This document shows, in pieces, positions 17,669 to 25,834 of a stretch of DNA of 64,000 nucleotides. Every line of letters begins with the position of its first letter. Within the stretch, counting starts at the first letter, position 1. Position numbers and translations under genes: made by a program. Source of the stretch: Acidovorax sp. sic0104 (GTDB taxonomy: Bacteria; Pseudomonadota; Gammaproteobacteria; Burkholderiales; Burkholderiaceae_C); assembly GCF_019219095.1 (NCBI RefSeq), contig NZ_JAHUWH010000015.1:1-64000 (forward strand). Direction: 5' to 3'. The notes under the pieces are model-generated. The model had not been told where the DNA came from. It ran no database searches and was given only the letters and a program-made list of their open reading frames with translations.

Positions 17669-18180
17669 AGCTGGTCTATCGCGTTACGCCCAGTCAGCGG
17701 CTCATCATCGTCGAGCATGCAATCAAGCAGATGCAGGCGTTCGCACAACGCCGGTGGTGGGATAGAGAAGCCGGCGGCGTACTCATGGGACGGCACCTCC
17801 TGGACTCGCATGACGTCGTTGTCGATGAGGTCTCAACGCCCCAGAACACTGACCGCCGCGGTCGATGCAACTTTTTCCGGTCGTACGAGCACGAGCAGGT
17901 GGCTCATCAGCGGTGGCTACACGAGCACAGCACATCCGCTTACCTCGGCCTCTGGCATACCCACCCTGAGCGCGACCCCACGCCATCAAGCGTGGACCAT
18001 CGCGACTGGGAGAACGCCGTAGCGAACGACGCGTACGAAGGCAGCCGACTCTTCTTTCCGATTGTCGGAACGGAGTGCATCAGGGTTTGGACCAAGACAC
18101 GTCGCGGCACCATCAAGGAGCTCGTTGAAGTTCGACGCGTGGATGGGCAGCCAGCTGGCCGGGGAGAAGCACAAGAATGA
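17665..18180 (+). CDS. cap3: Cap3, JAMM/MPN deconjugating protease of type II CBASS
   Basis: 171 aa from a GTG at 17665 overlapping the cap2 stop (GTGA). An upstream GTG at 17566 would place 33 extra residues inside cap2. The JAMM metalloprotease residues are present: E35 (REAGGVLMG), then H98-x-H100 (GLWHTHPE), S108/S109 and D111. In type II CBASS this enzyme removes the cyclase from its conjugate and limits signalling. The 3' end overlaps the second cyclase gene by four bases. Intact. Confidence 0.87.
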   Translation: MKLVYRVTPSQRLIIVEHAIKQMQAFAQRRWWDREAGGVLMGRHLLDSHDVVVDEVSTPQNTDRRGRCNFFRSYEHEQVAHQRWLHEHSTSAYLGLWHTHPERDPTPSSVDHRDWENAVANDAYEGSRLFFPIVGTECIRVWTKTRRGTIKELVEVRRVDGQPAGRGEAQE

Positions 18181-19709
18181 CATTTGCCACTACTGCGGCA
18201 TCCGCCGCGTACCTTGAGCGCGTTGCAACTGAACTCGACGTGCCGCCGGGTCGCTATGAAGAGGCGACAAGGCGCTACAAGTCGGTTGGCGAGTGGCTCG
18301 GTCGCGAGGAATCCACCTTGAAGGACCTCTCTCCAGAAGTCTACGTTCAGGGGTCATTTCGGTTGGGAACCCCAATCCGGCCGGTCAACGAGGATGAGCA
18401 CTACGACCTTGACCTCGTATGCGAGCTTGATGCTTCGAAGTCGAACGTGACTCAGCAGGAGTTGAAGCGCCTGCTCGGCCGCGAGATGCAGCTCTACGCC
18501 AAGCATCACGGAATGAAGGATGTGACCGAGAGCAGGCGCTGCTGGACGCTCGACTACGCCGAGGGCGCGCAGTTCCACTTGGACGCGCTCCCGGCGATTC
18601 CAGACGCTGGCCGCAAGCGCGCGCAACTAGAGGCCCGTAGCCTTAGCACGACTTGGGTCGAGACCGCCATCGCTATCACGGATGTCGACCATCCCTTGTA
18701 CGAGGTTCATTGCGACGATTGGCCTCATAGCAATCCGAAGGGCTACACGAACTGGTTTCGCAGCCGCATGAAGGAGGCCTTCGAACGACAACGTGCGGCT
18801 ATGGCGCTAGAGGCGAAGGCAAACGTCGAGGATGTCCCTTCGTATCGGGTCAAGACGCCGCTGCAGCAAGCGGTCCAAATCCTCAAGCGCCACCGTGACA
18901 TCCGGTTCGCCAAGGACCCGGACAACAAACCCATCTCTATCATCATCACCACGCTGGCCGGGCTCTCTTACGGTGGAGAGTCGAACGTTGCGTATGCCCT
19001 ACAGGCAATCCTGGCAGGCATGGACTCTCACATCGAGACCCGAGGTGGAGTTACGTGGATTCCGAATCCGACCGACCCCGAGGAGAACTTTGCCGATAGA
19101 TGGGCGACGCACCCTCAGCGCAAGCAAGGGTTCTTCGAGTGGCTAAAGGTAGCCCGCGACGACTTCTTGCGCATCGGGACTCTCGCGAACCGTGAACTTC
19201 TGGTTGAACAAGCTGCCCCGGTCATTGGTGACCGCGTGGCGCGCGCTGCGTCTTCTGCACCCAGTCGGCCTGCTCGAACCAGCGCGTCCTTGTTCCAACG
19301 TGCCGCATTGGTGTTCCTGGCCACCCACAAGAAGCCGGCCCCCTGGCAGCACGTTCGAGGCGGCACCGTCACCATTGTCGAAGCCATCGTCTCTCGGAGC
19401 GGCTTCCGAACGAGGCGCTTCTACCACGATGGCACGCCTCTGACAAAGGGTGCGTCTCTGTTGTTTAAGGCAGTCACCGATGTGCCTTGGCCGTATGACG
19501 TTTATTGGCAGGTGGTGAACACCGGGCCCGAGGCTGCTGCTGTACGGGGCGGGCTTCGAGGCGGGTTTGATGCTGGCAACGTTGACCGAGGTTCGATCAT
19601 GAGACAGGAAAGTACCTCCTACAGCGGAACGCACACGATTGAGTGCTTCATCGTTAAGAACGGGTACCTTGTCGCTCGAAGCGGTGCCTTCGTCGTCAAC
19701 ATTGCTTGA
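18177..19709 (+). CDS. CBASS CD-NTase 2 (SMODS nucleotidyltransferase with AGS-C domain)
   Basis: A 510-aa protein. The SMODS/CD-NTase core has GS at 59-60 (VQGSFRLGT), D77-x-D79 (YDLDLV) and D136 (FHLDALPAI). The C-terminal ~130 residues match an AGS-C sensor domain (WQVVNTG near the middle, SYSGTHTIECFIVKNGYLVARSGAFVVNIA at the end). It is longer than cyclase 1 and clearly a different clade. Its ATG overlaps the cap3 stop and the SAVED gene follows after 9 bp, so it is the natural synthase for that effector. Both cyclases keep full catalytic triads, which is unusual in one operon. Confidence 0.85.
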   Translation: MTFATTAASAAYLERVATELDVPPGRYEEATRRYKSVGEWLGREESTLKDLSPEVYVQGSFRLGTPIRPVNEDEHYDLDLVCELDASKSNVTQQELKRLLGREMQLYAKHHGMKDVTESRRCWTLDYAEGAQFHLDALPAIPDAGRKRAQLEARSLSTTWVETAIAITDVDHPLYEVHCDDWPHSNPKGYTNWFRSRMKEAFERQRAAMALEAKANVEDVPSYRVKTPLQQAVQILKRHRDIRFAKDPDNKPISIIITTLAGLSYGGESNVAYALQAILAGMDSHIETRGGVTWIPNPTDPEENFADRWATHPQRKQGFFEWLKVARDDFLRIGTLANRELLVEQAAPVIGDRVARAASSAPSRPARTSASLFQRAALVFLATHKKPAPWQHVRGGTVTIVEAIVSRSGFRTRRFYHDGTPLTKGASLLFKAVTDVPWPYDVYWQVVNTGPEAAAVRGGLRGGFDAGNVDRGSIMRQESTSYSGTHTIECFIVKNGYLVARSGAFVVNIA

Positions 19710-19718
19710 GCAAGCCAC

Positions 19719-20819
19719 ATGACCAACTTCATACAGACCGTTGTCCTCCGCCTACTCGATTGGGTCACCAGGCCGCGAACGGTAGGCTTAAGGCTCGTTG
19801 TCACTGGAGGGGCGCTTCTCGCGGCTCCGTTTTCACTGGATTGGCTCGGGCAGCTCGACCTCTTTGACGGGAAACACTGGCTCTCCATAAAGGCTGCGAC
19901 CGGGTCTAGCCTTCCGCAGTGGATGGCCCCGACCGCTTACGCGGTTGGTTGTCTCTTAGTCGCCGCTGGACTTGTCCTGCTCTACGTCGACCACAAGCGC
20001 ACGTCGCGGAAGGTGGCAATCGTTATCGAACTCAGGGGGCTTCACTCAAGTCCAGACACCCCCGCGAAGGACACAGACCTCCGCCTGCCTGGCCAGCGCC
20101 TTCCGCTCCTGATGGACTTCCGCCCTCAGAGCGAGACAGAGCTGGTGAACCCTTCGCTTGCCCTGCAGAAAGTGACCAGCCTTAAGAGCTTGCTCCAGAC
20201 TCATGCCGATGGTCGGGACCCTAGTGACGTGGCGGTAGCCGTTGGCGGATTGGCAGCAGTGCCCGCGCTGTTCCTTGCGGGGATGTTGCTCGATGACGAA
20301 TCCGCAGTCACGCTTTATGACTGGCACCGAGACGGCAAGCGCTGGCGACTCATTGATGGCCCTGACGATGGCAAACGCCTGATGCCCGTGGACTACAGCT
20401 CGCTATCGACTGGAGCCACCGAGGCCGTGCTTGCGGTCTCGCTTTCGTACGCAGTGAGCCTGTCGGCGGTCAAGGCCTCGTTCCCGACGCTCGAAGTGGT
20501 GGAGTTGCGAGCTGAGGAAGTCGTGGCGGACAAGTACTGGTCAAGCGAGAAGCAGCAAGCCGTTGTTGCTGCGTTTCGAACTGCTATACAGGAGCTCCTG
20601 CACCGAGGCGTGCATCGAATTCATCTCGTACTCGCTGCCCCGGCTAGCCTGTCCCTACGGCTGGGAATGTCCTATGACCGGCGGCTTATGCCTGAACTGC
20701 TGGTGTATCAGTACGAGAGGACCTGCACGCCTCCATATCCGTGGGCATTCGCCATGCCAACTCATGGCAAGCCAGACGCGATCCTAGTCGTGACGACGAA
20801 GGCGGCAGCGGCTAGCTAA
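19719..20819 (+). CDS. Two-TM SAVED effector (Cap14-like)
   Basis: 366 aa. Two N-terminal membrane segments at about residues 22-42 and 71-91 are followed by a cytoplasmic region. The SAVED nucleotide-sensing domain lies at about 200-360 (AVSLSYAVSLSAVKASFP; IHLVLAAPASLSLRLG; late VYQYERT). In CBASS, SAVED binds the cyclic nucleotide and drives oligomerisation; with membrane segments the expected outcome is loss of envelope integrity. It is the last gene of the operon, nine bases after cyclase 2, and a hairpin follows its stop. Confidence 0.83.
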   Translation: MTNFIQTVVLRLLDWVTRPRTVGLRLVVTGGALLAAPFSLDWLGQLDLFDGKHWLSIKAATGSSLPQWMAPTAYAVGCLLVAAGLVLLYVDHKRTSRKVAIVIELRGLHSSPDTPAKDTDLRLPGQRLPLLMDFRPQSETELVNPSLALQKVTSLKSLLQTHADGRDPSDVAVAVGGLAAVPALFLAGMLLDDESAVTLYDWHRDGKRWRLIDGPDDGKRLMPVDYSSLSTGATEAVLAVSLSYAVSLSAVKASFPTLEVVELRAEEVVADKYWSSEKQQAVVAAFRTAIQELLHRGVHRIHLVLAAPASLSLRLGMSYDRRLMPELLVYQYERTCTPPYPWAFAMPTHGKPDAILVVTTKAAAAS

Positions 20820-20824
20820 CCGCT

Positions 20825-20852
20825 GCGGGAAGGCCCCTCATGGCCTGCCCGC
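20825..20852 (+). terminator. Hairpin after the CBASS operon
   Basis: GCGGGAAGGCC and GGCCTGCCCGC form an 11-bp stem with one mismatch and a 6-nt loop. It begins five bases after the SAVED gene stop and is followed by TTGGACTT. Position and strength suggest transcription ends here; the T-run is poor. Confidence 0.5.
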
Positions 20853-21078
20853 TTGGACTTCTCGACCGGTCGCTTGGAGTTCAGCGGTTGCTGGTGGCAA
20901 GCGCGTTCGAAGGGCTGGTCCCAGAGACTGCCGACATTCGGCAGTCGAGGCGAGTGACTCTCACCAGCCTGAAGCAGTCGGGGCTCCTGACGCACCCTGT
21001 GATCACCATATTTCCGTGCACACTTTTTAGTTGCCTAAAACCGACTTCCATCTAGAGTGCGTCCGTAGGAGAAGACAT

Positions 21079-22272
21079 ATGCAGGCCGCAAACGACAAGA
21101 CAGCAGTTCATAGACATAAGTCTTCGTATTCAATGCGCTCTGTTGCGCGTCATTTGGCGGTCGCTGCGGTTGCTCTGACTCTTTCAACTGCCGCCATGGC
21201 CTTCCAGATCGCCCCCATGGGCTCCGCCTTCAAATCCAAGATGACCAACGAAACAGAAAACTCTTTGGCCACGGTGGCTGGAAGACTGGGCGTTCTGATC
21301 AAGGGCCGCGTCCATGAAGAGATCACCCAGATTGGCATGGGTTGTCCGGTAGAGCCAGGCACCCTGGCTCAAGACGTCAGCTGCAGCTCCCGGGATCTGC
21401 CCTTTGCCACGCCCTATGTCATCTACGGTGTGCGTTGGAACGATCTACCCCCGTTCAAGCTTTCATCCGATGAGGGCAACTGCACCTACCTGGGCAAGTC
21501 CTGCAACGTTTCCCAGACCATACGGTTCTCCACGCAGCCGCTTTGTTGGTACTGCCTCTTCAAGGATGCAGAGAAGAAAGCACAGACCCAGCCGATCGTT
21601 GGGTGCAGCAAGACTAAGGGTAGTCTTCACGGCAATGTGATGACCCGCTCGCACTTCGGCGACTTGCAGTTCCTGCATGCCATGGCCAGTGAAGAAGGAG
21701 TACACCCAGGCGCAACCCGCGCCAAAGTGCTGGACTGGCTGGAGTTCGCCTGGAAAGTGTCCTCGCGCGAAATCAAGCCCGACACCTTTCTTCGAGACAT
21801 CGACAACGCCACCTTGAGAGAGCACTTTGGATGCACACAGTGGCGGGTCTCGGACCTCTACATCTTGGGGCGTCAAGACAAACTACTTCCGTACCTGCAC
21901 CACGTGGCATTCGGCTCGGTGCTCCACACGGTCCAGGACTCGTTCGCCGGAGCCCATGCCTCGCGTGAGAGCTCACAGCCAAGCGGCATGTGTCAGGGCA
22001 CTGACCTTACGCAGCCCAGGCGGATCGTGGAGTTCCACACCTATGGCGCTCAAGACGGAAGCCTGCACGACGAACAAGACAGCCGAGAAGCTATGACGCG
22101 CGTAAGCGCTGCAGACCGTTGGCCAGATGCGGTAGAGGCGACGCGCAATCTGTCGCGCTTCTATGAAGACCGCGCCCGTTGGAGCGAAGTCCAGCCTTAC
22201 ATGCAGTGCCTATTCGAACTGGCGGACGAGCGCAATGACTCATCACCGGGAGAGCCCTACCGTCGCCGTTGA
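21079..22272 (+). CDS. Exported phospholipase-C/S1-P1-like zinc protein (predicted)
   Basis: 397 aa from the ATG at 21079, preceded by TAGGAGAAG. The N-terminus has a signal peptide (hydrophobic AVAAVALTLSTAAMA, cleavage near residue 48). The mature part contains VHEEIT near 85 and HHVAFGSVLHTVQDSFAGAH near 270-290. This histidine/aspartate spacing resembles the zinc ligands of bacterial phospholipase C and S1/P1 nuclease folds (H-x3-D-x-F-x2-H). Several cysteines suit a periplasmic, disulfide-bonded protein. The exact substrate is unknown. It follows CBASS but has its own ribosome-binding site and lies beyond the hairpin, so it is probably not part of it. Confidence 0.55.
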   Translation: MQAANDKTAVHRHKSSYSMRSVARHLAVAAVALTLSTAAMAFQIAPMGSAFKSKMTNETENSLATVAGRLGVLIKGRVHEEITQIGMGCPVEPGTLAQDVSCSSRDLPFATPYVIYGVRWNDLPPFKLSSDEGNCTYLGKSCNVSQTIRFSTQPLCWYCLFKDAEKKAQTQPIVGCSKTKGSLHGNVMTRSHFGDLQFLHAMASEEGVHPGATRAKVLDWLEFAWKVSSREIKPDTFLRDIDNATLREHFGCTQWRVSDLYILGRQDKLLPYLHHVAFGSVLHTVQDSFAGAHASRESSQPSGMCQGTDLTQPRRIVEFHTYGAQDGSLHDEQDSREAMTRVSAADRWPDAVEATRNLSRFYEDRARWSEVQPYMQCLFELADERNDSSPGEPYRRR

Positions 22273-22308
22273 GTGCGTGGTGGGGCAGCCCAGCTCACCT
22301 TTCACTGC

Positions 22309-22761
22309 TTACTGTGGATCGAGCAGTGCCAACGCCTTGCGCTTGCCCAGTTTGAGCACTTCAGCAATGCGCTCCAGTTGCGCTGCGCGGGGGTGAACGT
22401 GGCCTGTCTCCCACTTATAGACGGACAGTGAGGAAGCACCCAGCAGTTGAGCCATCTGCTTCTGTGTGATGCCAAGTACCGCGCGTTTCTCGATCAACAC
22501 CCGAGCATCAAACTGGATCTGCTTTGACTTCTTGGGAATGACCTCTTCAGTCACGGTCTTGGCTTTGGGCGCATCCGTTGCTTTGACCTGGCGTTGAGTG
22601 GCCTTGAGCTGGGACGTCAGGGCCTTGACCTCACGCTTGAGTGCCGCGATCTCCGAGCGATGGCTGGTGATCAACTTGCGCATATCCTGAAGTTCGGGCT
22701 TGAGCTCCTTGCGCGCCATGCGAACAACTTCAGCGCGAAAGGCATTAGAAAACGTATTCAT
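22309..22761 (-). CDS. Xre-family regulator with N-terminal coiled coil
   Basis: A 150-aa protein. Residues ~20-70 form a long coiled coil (ELQDMRKLITSHRSEIAALKREVKALTSQLKATQRQVK). The C-terminal 60 residues form a helix-turn-helix (LGITQKQMAQLLGASSLSVYKWETGHVHPR). The family is widespread in Comamonadaceae as a standalone regulator. It shares the minus strand with HU but is separated from it by a terminator. Confidence 0.75.
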   Translation of the reverse strand: MNTFSNAFRAEVVRMARKELKPELQDMRKLITSHRSEIAALKREVKALTSQLKATQRQVKATDAPKAKTVTEEVIPKKSKQIQFDARVLIEKRAVLGITQKQMAQLLGASSLSVYKWETGHVHPRAAQLERIAEVLKLGKRKALALLDPQ

Positions 22762-22842
22762 AGGCCCAATGGTAACTTTGGCCGCTTATGGCGTACTTAT
22801 GGACTGGTGCACAGCCGGTGTCGTACATCTTCTACGTTCCTC

Positions 22843-22883
22843 AAAAACAAAACCGCCAGAGGCCTGAGCCCATGGCGGTTTTG
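22843..22883 (-). terminator. Rho-independent terminator downstream of HU
   Basis: Perfect 11-bp arms, CAAAACCGCCA at 22848-22858 and TGGCGGTTTTG at 22873-22883, separated by 14 nt. Read on the minus strand the stem is followed by TTTTTGA, a good terminator for the HU gene. Confidence 0.75.
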
Positions 22884-22910
22884 CTTTGGTGGTACCCGAT
22901 TTGGTCGGAC

Positions 22911-23222
22911 TTACTTCCCAGCCTTGTCCGCCTTGCGCTTCGCAGCCTTGGGATCCACCACGGCCTTGAACTTGGCCCCCGCCACAAACTTGGGCACCGT
23001 GCTCGCTGGAATCTTCAGGGCAGCACCGGTCGATGGGTTCTTGCCCGTGCGCGCTGCACGTTTGGCCGACTTGAAGGTCCCAAAACCCACCAGCTGCACG
23101 GCATCACCCTTCTTGACGGCCGTCTGGATGGTGTCGATCAGCGTTTCCAACACTGCATTGGCTGCGGTCTTGGACAGGTCATTCTTGGAAGCCAGGATTT
23201 CAACGAGTTCTGCGCGGTTCAT
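22911..23222 (-). CDS. hup: HU-family nucleoid protein
   Basis: A 103-aa protein with the HU/IHF fold: N-terminal helices (MNRAELVEILASKNDLSKTAANAVLETLIDTI), central VQLVGFGTFKSAKRAARTGKNPSTG with the DNA-intercalating arm, and a Lys/Ala-rich C-terminal extension (KAAKRKADKAGK). It is slightly longer than the usual 90 aa because of that tail, which is common in betaproteobacteria. It compacts and bends DNA. Transcription ends at the strong terminator downstream. Confidence 0.9.
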   Translation of the reverse strand: MNRAELVEILASKNDLSKTAANAVLETLIDTIQTAVKKGDAVQLVGFGTFKSAKRAARTGKNPSTGAALKIPASTVPKFVAGAKFKAVVDPKAAKRKADKAGK

Positions 23223-23292
23223 GGATGCTCACGAGTAGAGGTTGGAAAGGACCGATTTATACCCCCGCCGCTGACATGGCCCTTGCTGCCAC

Positions 23293-23845
23293 TCAATGCT
23301 GCAGTGCACTTCTTGGCAAAAACTCCACGCCTGTGCGTTTCACTAGCTCCTGGTAACTGATCGGCCGACCCACCGTCTCCCCCTCGCGGTTCTCCTGCCA
23401 GTGCGCCCAGGCCTTGTTGGTCGTGGCGTCGTACACCAGCTTGTACAGATAGGTCGGCACCTTCACTCCGTTGGCCCCAATGCGGGGCCCCGCATCCGTG
23501 AACACCGGTCCGGTGATCAGAAACACATCCCCCTTGGCCCGCTTCACGTAGTGCCGCGTGTCCTGCTCGATCTTGTTCCAGGCACCCCGTTGTGCTGGGC
23601 GTTTTGGGGGACCATGTTCGCCAAACTGAAGCTCTGGGCCATGGAATTGGGGGTGGCCATATCTCCCGCCGGCGCCATGTGGCCTCGGGAGTAACCTGAG
23701 TTCTTGTAGTCCTCCAGCTCCGCCCGCTCCCCGCTGGGCAAACGTGCATCCGCAAAGAAGCGCTTGGCCTGCTTCTCATCGGCATCCTCGATGAGCTTGC
23801 GGTTCAGCCGCTGAGCCACAAACACCGGTGGTCTCCCAGATCGCC
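23293..23845 (-). pseudogene. NUC1-type DNA/RNA non-specific endonuclease, 5'-truncated and frameshifted
   Basis: The upstream half (frame ending at 23544) carries RAELEDYKNSGYSRGHMAPAGDM, the DRGH-type active-site motif, up to VPQNAQHNG. The downstream half continues in a different frame (WNKIEQDTRHYVKRAKGDVFLITGPVFTD...) to a stop at 23293. Restoring one base in the G-run at about 23583-23590 (reading AACGGGGTGCC on the minus strand) would rejoin the halves. The gene also lacks its N-terminal signal region, replaced by the DUF72 gene. Twice broken, therefore almost certainly inactive. Confidence 0.75.
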
Positions 23846-24507
23846 GGAACACTGTGCGCTGAGCCTTGCGGGCCATCCACGATGGTGTGGACCAGGCCCA
23901 GGCTCCTGAGTAGGCCCAAGGTGTCTGCCGTCACCGCATCGTTCTCCCACCAGCTCGGATGCCGGAACTCGATGCTCAAGGTGTGACCCAGCAGATGCTC
24001 CACGCAGTGCTCGATGTGGGCCATGGCAGCCGGGTGGCGCACCACCTTCGGTGAGAACTGGAAGTGCACCAGGCCCAGCTTGCCGTTGACCTGCAATGGC
24101 ACCAGGCAGGCCACAAAGCGTTTCCAGAGCTCCTCCCTAAACTCCGCTGCCAAGTCTTTGTAGACCATGCGCCGTCCAGGCCCCAATGCCTCCTTGATGT
24201 CGTTGGGCAAAACGTCTGTGCTGGTCCGTTGCCCGGTGAACAGACTGAAGGCCTTCACGTTGAACACAAACCCGGGCGGGGTGCGTTCTGCCCAGTGCTG
24301 GGCGGTAGCGACCGCAGGGATGGCGTAGTAGCTGGTGTCCACCTCCACCAGGTTGAACTGCGAGGCGTAAAAGCGCAGCCGCGCTTCAGGTGTCTTGGCG
24401 GTGGGCGGATAGAACTTGCCGCAGTCGAGCAGGGTCTTGTCCGACCAGGAGGCGGTCCCGACCAAGGGATTGAAGCCGGAAACATGGGGGGAGAAAGAGT
24501 GCTCCAT
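23835..24507 (-). pseudogene. DUF72 protein truncated at a deletion junction
   Basis: Starts at the ATG at 24507 after a strong GGAGG. The protein follows the DUF72 family (GTASWSDKTL; EVDTSYYAIP; FNVKAFSLFTGQ; FRHPSWW) for about 224 residues to PAIWETT. It then leaves the family and reads out of frame through nuclease sequence to a stop at 23776. The C-terminal quarter of a normal DUF72 protein is missing. The junction near 23835-23845 joins DUF72 codons to the middle of the endonuclease gene. The 243-aa product may still be made but is probably not functional. Confidence 0.7.
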
Positions 24508-24554
24508 GGGGAGGCCTCCTTGGGTTCATCCTACATGCGCATTTGTGCCAAAAG

Positions 24555-24570
24555 CTGTATATTCATCCAG
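24555..24570 (+). promoter_or_regulatory. Candidate LexA/SOS box
   Basis: CTGTATATTCATCCAG has the CTG-N10-CAG form with an AT-rich core and is followed by TA, like the gammaproteobacterial and betaproteobacterial LexA box. It lies 11 bp before the likely start of the gene at 24582, where LexA binding would block transcription or its early steps. Confidence 0.45.
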
Positions 24571-24581
24571 TATTCAACCAC

Positions 24582-24905
24582 ATGAGCAGCAGCACCATGC
24601 AAGTCATCGAATCCACCTATGTCGTCACCCTGCGCGACTACCCCGAAGAGATCCCCGCCAAGGAGCGGATTGCCGCAGAAACCCGGTATGCCCAAGCCCT
24701 GGAAAAGCAGCTCGGAGGCCCCGAACAGGTGGCCGCCGCGCTGGACACCATGCACAGCTTGGAAGAGTCTCCTCCCGAGGTGGTGTCGCTTGGCGATCTC
24801 ACCTTGCTCAAGGCCTGGGGCAAGGCCAGTGCAGCGGCCAAGCAGGCGGGGTTCCGGGATTTGGGCGAAGGGGACGGGGCCTACTTTGAAGTGCGGCTGG
24901 TGTGA
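24582..24905 (+). CDS. Hypothetical 107-aa protein behind a candidate SOS box
   Basis: Starts MSSSTMQVIESTYVV. Upstream (24543) and downstream (24600) ATGs are possible and no clear ribosome-binding site favours any. The protein is soluble, alpha/beta, with an amphipathic helix (AKERIAAETRYAQALEKQLGGPEQVAAALDTMHSL) and ends DGAYFEVRLV. Not recognised. It is divergent from the DUF72 remnant. If the CTG-N10-CAG site is real, expression would rise after DNA damage. Confidence 0.55.
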   Translation: MSSSTMQVIESTYVVTLRDYPEEIPAKERIAAETRYAQALEKQLGGPEQVAAALDTMHSLEESPPEVVSLGDLTLLKAWGKASAAAKQAGFRDLGEGDGAYFEVRLV

Positions 24906-24931
24906 GGGTGGAGATCCACTGAGGACACGCC

Positions 24932-25153
24932 ATGCTGATCAACGCGCCCTGGAACTACCCGACGTTGATGCGCACACCACCGGGCGGAGCCGGTGGTGTG
25001 TTCCCTACGGAGACCGTGCTGCCGCTGGAGGCTGAGGCGTATGCGGTCACGCAGGAGGATGAGATCTGGCGGGTGACGGTGAAGCACTCGGGTGAAATGC
25101 TGTATGCGGGATCGGGCCCTGTGGTGCTGGTGGAGTCGCCTGCGCCGTTTTGA
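24932..25153 (+). CDS. Hypothetical 73-aa protein
   Basis: Preceded by GAGG seven bases before the ATG. A small, probably all-beta, soluble protein (MLINAPWNYPTLMRTPPGG...EIWRVTVKHSGEMLYAGSGPVVLVES). No family recognised. It sits between two other small genes on the same strand and may be co-transcribed with them. Confidence 0.5.
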   Translation: MLINAPWNYPTLMRTPPGGAGGVFPTETVLPLEAEAYAVTQEDEIWRVTVKHSGEMLYAGSGPVVLVESPAPF

Positions 25154-25191
25154 AGCAATTTGATTGCACCGCACCGGCTACCGGTTGTATG

Positions 25192-25304
25192 GTGCAACAG
25201 CCAGCAAGGAGTCGATATGTCGATAGACCGTGCCAACTATCCCGGGGTGCCGGAAGACTTTCCGGTGACCGCCGTACCTTCTGCCGTTGCGGGTGCTCAG
25301 CCCA
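25192..25304 (+). repeat. Diverged direct repeat, copy B (pairs with 12900-13012)
   Basis: Leader plus the first ~29 codons of the gene at 25217, closely similar to the same part of the gene at 12925. The similarity covers the untranslated leader as well as coding bases, pointing to duplication or gene conversion rather than selection on the protein alone. Confidence 0.6.
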
Positions 25305-25588
25305 AGATGAACCTGGTTGAGGAAGGTGGGAAGTTCTATGCCCCTGGCGCCTCGCCAGGCGAGGTCATGGCGGCCTTCCAGATGTGTGACGATCTGGTCT
25401 CGCAGATGGTCGCGTACTGCCAGAGAAAACTTGCCACCTACGAAGGCAACCAAGAGGCGACAGTGAAGGCTGCGTTGAAGGGCCTGCTGGCCAAGCGGTG
25501 GTGCACTGATGCGCAGTGCGTGTGGATCATGCGCAGGGTGGTGGATGAGCTGCAGTGGACCGTGGGTGATGACGCTTGGGCAACCTGA
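25217..25588 (+). CDS. Small unknown protein, MxxDRANY family, copy B
   Basis: 123 aa from the ATG at 25217, with AAGGAG five bases upstream. The N-terminal ~30 residues match the gene at 12925. The C-terminus here is helical with cysteines (QMCDDLVSQMVAYCQRKL; AKRWCTDAQCVWIMRRVVDELQWTVGDDAW). Not recognised. Two related copies either side of the CBASS segment suggest the family travels with islands. Confidence 0.55.
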   Translation: MSIDRANYPGVPEDFPVTAVPSAVAGAQPKMNLVEEGGKFYAPGASPGEVMAAFQMCDDLVSQMVAYCQRKLATYEGNQEATVKAALKGLLAKRWCTDAQCVWIMRRVVDELQWTVGDDAWAT

Positions 25589-25834
25589 TGCCCTGAACTG
25601 GCTATTGATCGGATCGTCATGACCAACCCATCTTCCGATAGTCGCTACGTTGCGCCGGGCTTGCGCGGGTTGACGGTCAACGACGCGGGTCCGCAACGAG
25701 AGTGGTCCAGGGCTACGGACCTGGCGATGGGCCGCTATCTCCTGCGCAGATATCGGTGCTTCAGGCAGTTGCCGATGAGGATCTGCAGAAGGGGGCAGTT
25801 GTTCGCAGAAGCAGTCTTTTTCCTGGAGGATGAC

